A program made the translations under genes and the position numbers. A stretch of 64,000 nt of DNA from Echinarachnius parma (taxonomy: Eukaryota > Echinodermata > Echinoidea > Clypeasteroida > Echinarachniidae), in assembly GCA_037951105.1 (NCBI GenBank), contig JBAMJV010004323.1:62001-126000 (forward strand), written 5' to 3'. Position 1 is the stretch's first letter; each line of letters opens with the position of its first letter. This document shows, piece after piece, positions 57,668-64,000 of this stretch. The notes beneath the pieces were generated by a model. That model ran no database searches, was not told the origin of the DNA, and was given only the letters and a program-made list of their open reading frames with translations.

Positions 57668-58035
57668 AGGGGGGGGGGGGGGGGGGGGGGGTGGGTAGGG
57701 GAAGTAATCAGTAACTAAATTTTGAAAGAGTGTGTCCCCCCCCCCCCACCCCCCCCCCCCCCCCCATCAGTCCGAAAACGCTTCGCCGCTGCTCCTATCC
57801 CATCTATATACTTGTACATATATTACTTATTCTCTTACTGTCACTCTACATCTTCTTTTCTCTACATCCTTGTGTCATTCTTTCTCTCAAAACTTTCCTC
57901 TCACTCCCTACATGCTCTACCCCCCCCCCCCCCCCCCCCACTCTCTCGTTATCCCTCTCCCACTCTTACCCCCTCCTATACCACTTACTCCTCTGTTTGC
58001 ATACCCCCCCCCCCCCCCTCTCTCTCTCTCTGTCT
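57668..58035. repeat. poly-G then poly-C and CT-rich tracts
   Basis: G-run at 57668-57691; C-runs near 57736, 57751, 57920 and 58003; (CT)n at 58018-58040. Proline-rich frames in all three phases arise from these and are rejected. Confidence 0.9.
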
Positions 58036-59229
58036 CTCTCAAACCCCTCTCAGGTTGTGTGCACTAGTTTGCCTATACCCTTGCAGACACAAATCCTCCC
58101 CGAACAATGAACCGCATCCATCTAACTCGATGGTAACCATGGCAACCTGGAGAGGTTGATGAATGGAGGAGAAAAGATGCCCAGTTGTTGCACCATCCAT
58201 AATTACTTATGCTTAACGAATTTAAACGGAGCTGCTTTTCAGGAACAGCCTGTTGCCGGCATGTATTTCAATGCATTATGCATGCATGTACTACAAAATA
58301 TACACGCTGTGTTATTATAATTTATCCAGTGCGTTTACAAAATGTTTTTTGTCTACTTTATAATCATGATGAGTTATAATTACACTTTCTTTATGAACTT
58401 TTCAAGAACAAAATGTTATTCAGATTCGAGTATCATGTACACAATTGCATCTACATTTGGGTTATAATGGGGTTTTCTGTGCAATAGTGTTTTTTTGTAT
58501 TACTTATAATTATATGAATTAGGCTACACACAAAAAATCATACTTTCAATCAAGTGAATTCGACAAGAGCTAAAAATCAAGAAAACTCACGATCTGGGTT
58601 ATACTTGTAATTGTTGATCAGAATAGATTTTTTTTGGGGGAAAGTCGGGAACCAAATTATAACCAAATAATAGGAAAACGTCGGTCTAATGCTAAAGGCA
58701 AAATAATTGTGAAGTCGTTCAATGGAAAACCGGGTCTTGTTTATTCAAAGAAGGACCTGGGATGCTACCAAAGAGTGCATGGATCTGTATTATTCATGGG
58801 GTCCCGGATCACAACGAATGCTGAACCAAACCATTCGCTGACATAACTGCGCTGTGTGTACAATAACCCAGTGGTATTCTATACTTTGTATACTAGAGGG
58901 GTTAATAACTTGCGTTCCTACAATATGTATACATCTACCCCGTTGTCATGGATATTTGGGGACTCGGAACGAGAGAAACGACGGAAGGGGGGAAGAGTGC
59001 CCATGAATGGAACATGCGCAACACGATATACTGCATTAGATGGAGTGGGTACGCTCGCTACATGGGATTAAATTCCCCTACATTTTGTATTCCCAATGGC
59101 ATGCATCCTAACATGTCCTTTGTTCTTTAAAGTTATCATAATATCCCTCGGCATACAAAGCGCATATAGAGGGAATATGCAAGTTTTTGTCACCCCTCTT
59201 TGTCATGAAGAGGAAAACATTTCCTAAAC

Positions 59230-59294
59230 GTATCCTCAAGTGGCATAGTAACTAAGGGGGGCACGGAGGAGCGAATGCCCCCCCCCCCCCCCTA

Positions 59295-59335
<41 letters not shown>
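59230..59335. repeat. poly-C and (CA)n next to an AGTGGCATAG motif
   Basis: AGTGGCATAGTAACTAAG, GGGGGGCACGGAGG, a C-run at 59279-59292 and (AC)n at 59298-59332. The order recalls the CAGTGGCGTAGC poly-G family. Confidence 0.7.
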
Positions 59336-59336
<1 letters not shown>

Positions 59337-59360
59337 TAATTTGACCCCCTATTACAAATC

Positions 59361-59853
59361 GTACACTGTTAAAACGCTGTGTAAACAAATTCAACAACTT
59401 GTTGAAAATTTTCTATAACCGCTGTTTAACATATGAACCATCCAACTCTTGTTTAAAGTTTACACAACTGTTGTTTTAAATTTTTCTACAACCGTTGTTA
59501 AGAATACATTTTAAACAACCCTGTTGTTGAAAAAGCAAATACAAAAATTATTGTACTATAAAACGGCAAAGTCGGAATCGAACCGGGGACCTTTGGCATG
59601 TTTGGGTTATAACACGCTACCTCGTCGCTATCTCGTTTCGCTTGGTTTGCAGTGGGACAAAAAGGGTTTTGTCGCGATGATTTCGCGGTCGAAACTATCA
59701 CGTGATTTAACACGTTTAATCAACGCTTGAACAATGGCCGCTTTACACAACCCTTCTCTCTACAATTAATCATGCTTCACCTAAGGTTGTATAAAAAGAT
59801 TCAACAACCATTTTTACACAGCGTTTTTTTTACACAGCGTTTTAACAGTGTAC
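59361..59853. mobile_element. 493-bp TIR element with internal tRNA-like segment
   Basis: Perfect 25-bp inverted ends (GTACACTGTTAAAACGCTGT and five more bases). TA lies at each border if the element starts at CACTG. Many CAACA...TGTTG words (ACAACTGTTGTT, ACAACCGTTGTT) repeat inside. 59567-59630 on the minus strand is tRNA-like (B box GGTTCGATTCC). No coding frame. Confidence 0.8.
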
Positions 59854-60357
59854 GGAGTAAATCCTTTATAAAATAGAGAAAAACATAGTTTGCCCACAAA
59901 TAATTCGCCTACCCTCCCCACCCCAATCAGTTCGATATTTTCTGTCATATTTAGATTATTGCGGAGCATGAGGGGACTGTCCGATAATTTATTCACATCA
60001 TCGACCATCGATGTGGGGTAGACAACCCTGTCTTCGGCCGCGGGTATATTATGATAAGAAGGATAGAAAAACAGAACGGGGGTGATAAAAATTGATTCGG
60101 AATAATTTTGAAATGAAGATGGCAGAATAGATAGTATTTGTGTTCGTTTCGACGATGACTCACTGTCTGGTTTTGATGGCTGTTGCTATTTTTTGGATGG
60201 CGCACTCTATTATACCTGGCTCTTGTTGGAACCGTAATTTGATCGAGACCTATTTTATCACGAAATGGAAAAAAAAGCGGGGAATGGGGGTGGAATGGGG
60301 ACAAGGAAATTGTGAGATATTATGGAGAGATTAAACAAAAAGGGAGGCATAGGATAT

Positions 60358-60668
60358 GGGGGGTGTTTCACAAAGATCCTAAGTTGAACTTAACTCTAAG
60401 TTGGACTTAAAAAGTATGGAAAGCCATTTGCAGCCTTGGAATAAAATATATTCATAAGCAAACATGCAAGTATTTTAGACTTTTCATAAATTTGACACAA
60501 AGAACATGAAATCTCCTTGATAATAGAAAATTATTAATTATTTGCAAAAACATTTTATGCCTTTTTAAAGGACTTTTACCCCAAAAATCAATGAAACTAA
60601 AGGCTTTCCATACTATTTAAGTCCAACTTAGAGTTAAGTTCAACTTAGGATCTTTGTGAAACACCCCC
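60358..60668. mobile_element. 310-bp MITE with about 66-bp inverted ends
   Basis: GGGGGTGTTTCACAAAGATC then CTAAGTTGAACTTAACTCTA at the left is mirrored at the right end (GAAACACCCCC). ATGG borders both sides. AT-rich loop of about 180 bp. Confidence 0.85.
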
Positions 60669-61619
60669 ATGGGAAAGACTGGGACAAACGAAATAAGCAA
60701 ATATGAAGGGAAAGAGGGGTGACCAGAAGCTGTATGCCTACGAGTTGAGGGAACAGAACAAAGTAGGTCTAACGTGATTTAGAACAGGGTAGATGAAGAA
60801 AAAAAAATAACTGCACTTTATTCCAAGTTGAGCAAATAACATGTTATTATCATGCATGGGAACCTAATTTTGCTAGATACTGACACAATAAAGGTGCATC
60901 TTGCCTTGACACGAGCGATCTTAAAAAAGTTTCAAATAAAGGCTCGCAACTACTTTCCCGAAACCCGTGAGGTTCAAAGAGCTTTAAATTAATATGCAGT
61001 CAACAATTTTTTTTTATTGTAGGCCTTTTTGGTCTATTCATTATTGTAATCATACCGCGTTTAACCTTGGCCGAGACAAGGAATTATGCAAATATTATTT
61101 ATTTAAGTTTAAAATGTTCACTAAACTGCCTTTGAACCATCAAATGGCGTATAGGCTACATTAATGATTGTTACCATTGTAATCAATATTTTAGAAAGGG
61201 CAGAAGTATTTTGGCATATATATTAATAGTAAAATCGCCCACTGGCGTATTTGAGGCGGGACCACGGGCCGGAGCCCCCTCCCACCCCCTCCCACACGAC
61301 CCCTCCAAGGTTTAAGGAGTTCTGTTAAAGAAAATAATAATTGTTAGTTCTTGGAATAAGAGGCGTTTTTAGCCATCCCACCTCCTCCACCCCCCTCAAA
61401 AAATTGTTTTGGTACGCCCATTAAGGCCCCGTATTTCATAATTTATTTATTTCATTAACTTGGAGTGGAGTCCCCAAATCCAGTCAAATGCCTGGATAAA
61501 TCATAATATCACTCCGTTATAACGCAGACCATGCAGTCATCAATATTTTGAAAATCAATACTTCGCCCAAGTCACGTGTCAACTGATATACGAGCATAGA
61601 GTTATAATTTAGCATGTAT

Positions 61620-61960
61620 ACGAGCAAAGGAAGCGCGCGCGCGCGGGAAATCGAAGTGAAGTTCGCTCAGTCCGACCCCTGGAGGGCGCGGCACATTTGA
61701 ATGGCTATCCCATGTCACTTTGTGCGTGCTCGTCACAGCCGTGCGTTCCGCGTTGCTCGAGGGCGCACACTTGATATTAACGATCTATTTATTTCTGTGC
61801 AGCTCTAGGGCCCCTGCTTCCGCCTCCTGGAGCCCATCCCAATGTAATGTAAACCATGACCGTGACAAAAACTTTTAAAAGGGTCAATTATTCCTCCCGC
61901 CGACGAAGTAAGTCCTCCGAGCGCGCTCTAAGATCCCATTATCCGTTGCGCACCGGTTAA
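61620..61960. other. CpG-rich unassigned segment
   Basis: Contains (GC)n at 61635-61648 and many CG dinucleotides (GCGTGCTCGTC, GCGTTCCGCGTTGCTCGAGG, CCGAGCGCGCTC) in an AT-rich neighbourhood. No exon or repeat match inside the window. It could be a promoter/CpG island or a transposon. Confidence 0.4.
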
Positions 61961-62246
61961 AATGAAATGACTAGCGGCAAAAACGTAAGACGTGCATGCA
62001 TGGGGTGCAGTTGTCCTCTCTGGATCGCTTTGCGCTGCTATCGCACTATGAAAGCTAACATAAGAATCGAACAGAGCTCGTAGAAATATAATCTGATTCA
62101 GGTATACGTGTAACACACACGGACAAAATGCAGATGGAAAGAGATAAACAACATCAACAGTCACCAAAATCATGAACATCGTACTGTCCCATGCATGCCA
62201 GCTAATATCCTGACATGCCAAAATGTGTTGTGTTAGTTGGTTTGTA

Positions 62247-62287
62247 TGTTTGTTTGTTTGTTTGTTTGTTTGTTTGTTTGTTTGTTT
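62247..62287. repeat. (TTTG)n microsatellite
   Basis: About ten TTTG repeats. Confidence 0.95.
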
Positions 62288-62395
62288 ATGAGTGTGTTTG
62301 TTTGTGTAATTGTTAATTGGTTTCTCGATCACGGTTCGCTCTTTGTCGTCGCCATCCGAGAGACGTAACCTAAAGGTATTGAACCTATAGGTCGT

Positions 62396-62470
62396 AGGCG
62401 TAGCGTGGTTCGGCTGTTAGATAGGGGGGGGGGGGGGGGGAGGGGGGCACGGGAATTATTGGAGGCCACA
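62396..62470. repeat. GGCGTAGCGTGG plus poly-G scrap
   Basis: AGGCGTAGCGTGGTTCGGC, a G-run of about 18 at 62423-62440, GGGGGGCACGGGAATTATTG. Same order as the elements at 27893 and 28755. Confidence 0.65.
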
Positions 62471-63229
62471 TGATTACTATGTATTTTTTTAATTTGTTTT
62501 ATATAAAATGCTAACTCTTCCGTTTTTGTTTGTTTTCTCACATTGTTGAGAGAAATTGTCAAATTCAATGTGTTCCGATCTTCATAAGATATTAATAGAC
62601 GGATAATGTAGTCTGCATTCTGTCTCGATGTTTAACTCAATACGTTACAGCCACCTGTCTATATCAGCCAACCTCTTCTAAAAATTAAGATTTATGAAAA
62701 TATCACGACATATTCATATTCAAGCAGTCAAGTGCATACGTGATTATGGCCTTTCTTTCATTCAGGTCAATTATGCCAGTCCTATTCTGCCCTTGTAGGC
62801 GCCCATTCAAAATAAGTGATAGGAAAAACGCCAGAGTTTACCAAAATCGTCCTCTGAGCATGTTGATCTGTAGTATTATCCTATATAATATGGGGCAATC
62901 GTTTAAGCGCAATGTCAACATGGAAGATAACATGATGTCACCGTGATCGTCGTGTTTGTAAAAACAACGCCATCTGTCCAAACGTTCGTGCATACATTTT
63001 ATAAAACACAATTAATAGTATAATTAATATATGAGGCACTTTGTGCTCAAAGGGTGGGCGAACACCAAGCCTCCCGAGGCCCCCCAAAACTCGTAAGGGT
63101 GGGGGTTATTAGTAAAAGTCCAAGTACTTGATGTATGGCACTTATTTGGCGGGTGTCTGTTGGTACAGCGAATTTAACTAAGTGTTCAGGCATCGCCCTC
63201 TCTTAACGCTAATTAGTTCTGCCGAATTA

Positions 63230-63440
63230 TTCCGCGGACACTTTGGTTCTGGTTAAACTCGAATCAAATGTAGCGCAAAAAAGCGGTGCGGCGGCGCTCA
63301 TAAACTTGTACTTTAAGTGACCCCTTGGCGCACGCGCGCGGGACGGGTTGGTCCCGTACATGCAGTGTATATAGGACCCATATAGGACCCCTTTATTCAT
63401 GAAGGGCGACACGACGCGTGTATTGTAAAGTGCAGTGAAC
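63230..63440. other. GC-rich segment with a TATA-like motif
   Basis: CACGCGCGCGGGACGGGTTG precedes GTGTATATAGGACCCATATA at 63366. This resembles a core promoter by composition only. No downstream start or exon is recognised in the remaining 560 bp. Confidence 0.25.
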
Positions 63441-64000
63441 TCAGAGACTGTTTTTCGCACCCTTAGCTAGCAAGACAATGTGCATCCTGAATTTCATATG
63501 TAGCTTACTGCAGCTATTTAGATGTATGTGTATAATACTGAATGTTTCAAATTTGCAATTTTATACTATGAACTAATAAAGGTAGCTAAATGGGCTCTTT
63601 TCAATACCAGTATTATGTACTCTTCTCCAATCGTCAAATTATATTAGATTTTACACGCTATACTGTTCTTGATATTATATGGAATAACTTTGTGATTAAT
63701 CTTCTTCTTTAATTCATTCGAGACTCGTGTAGAAACTTTGTGCGGAAACACTGAAGGGTATACAGACAATAAAGAGTATAATTTTGCTTTTAATCATGCT
63801 TTGCAATTGCTACGTGACTCTCTTATGAAAAAAGAAAATCGAAACCTTTGCTATTAAAAACATGGAATGAACAAAATATAAGAAAAACTTATGCTATCTC
63901 CATTAAGTCTTCACAAAAAAAACACACGAACTTGCGTAAGAAGGAAACACATTTAGAGGAATCTAGTAAATTGTCCAAATTGACCAAACTTATACTTAAA

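Noticed and set aside
57722-58159. Proline-rich open frames of 111-145 codons in three phases
   Set aside because: All three phases stay open because of C-runs and CT repeats, which is the mark of low complexity and not of coding.
63366-63385. TATA-like GTGTATATAGGACC as a definite promoter
   Set aside because: Composition is suggestive, but no exon or start is visible downstream, so it is kept only as a low-confidence segment.

Overview
This is a eukaryotic, intron-containing, AT-rich and very repeat-dense window. The organism is most likely a marine invertebrate deuterostome, and an echinoid such as a sea urchin is my best guess. The guess rests on tRNA-derived SINEs, abundant TACATGTA words, many TTAA-flanked miniature elements, (AAT)n tracts next to TATAGCGC, poly-G-rich elements and an animal-type Copia element. 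It is inference from repeat style; no species-diagnostic gene is visible.

Only two protein-coding units can be supported. The first is the 3' end of a plus-strand histidine acid phosphatase gene, with an exon at 628-796 carrying the C-terminal HD motif and the terminal exon at 8323-8451. The two are phase-compatible across a 7.5-kb intron. Both ends of this piece show exon duplication. Three decayed copies of the HD exon lie at 1-475, and a second, in-frame but differently ending terminal exon lies at 8093-8239. The second unit is a complete, apparently young Ty1/copia-type LTR retrotransposon on the minus strand (37382-42568). It has one intact 1478-codon gag-pol frame, two identical 98-bp LTRs, a 5-bp target duplication, and a primer-binding site matching the 3' end of initiator tRNA-Met.

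The rest is a palimpsest of small elements and local tandem duplications. The intron (797-8322) holds a GC-rich fold-back element, a 255-bp-period SINE concatemer, a repeated block invaded by three elements, a tRNA-type SINE, a SINE fold-back next to 330 bp of (ATTT)n, and a 653-bp fold-back element with an 8-bp target duplication. From 8452 to 37381 I see no convincing exon: the stretch contains MITEs (Harbinger-like, hAT-like and TTAA-type), tandem blocks of 75-430 bp and poly-G/C tracts. From 42569 to 64000 there are further TTAA elements, a nested Helentron-like element with 165-bp core repeats, a tandem array of an about 100-bp TTAACCC family, TIR elements at 59361 and 60358, and a CpG-rich unannotated segment near 61.6-62.0 kb.

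The most interesting system-level signal is a set of small families that share TTAA target sites. The CCC...GGG-ended, 80-bp family occurs about ten times, and one insertion can be read against an empty TTAA site in a neighbouring tandem copy. One 80-bp copy also supplies the stop codon of the duplicated acid phosphatase terminal exon.
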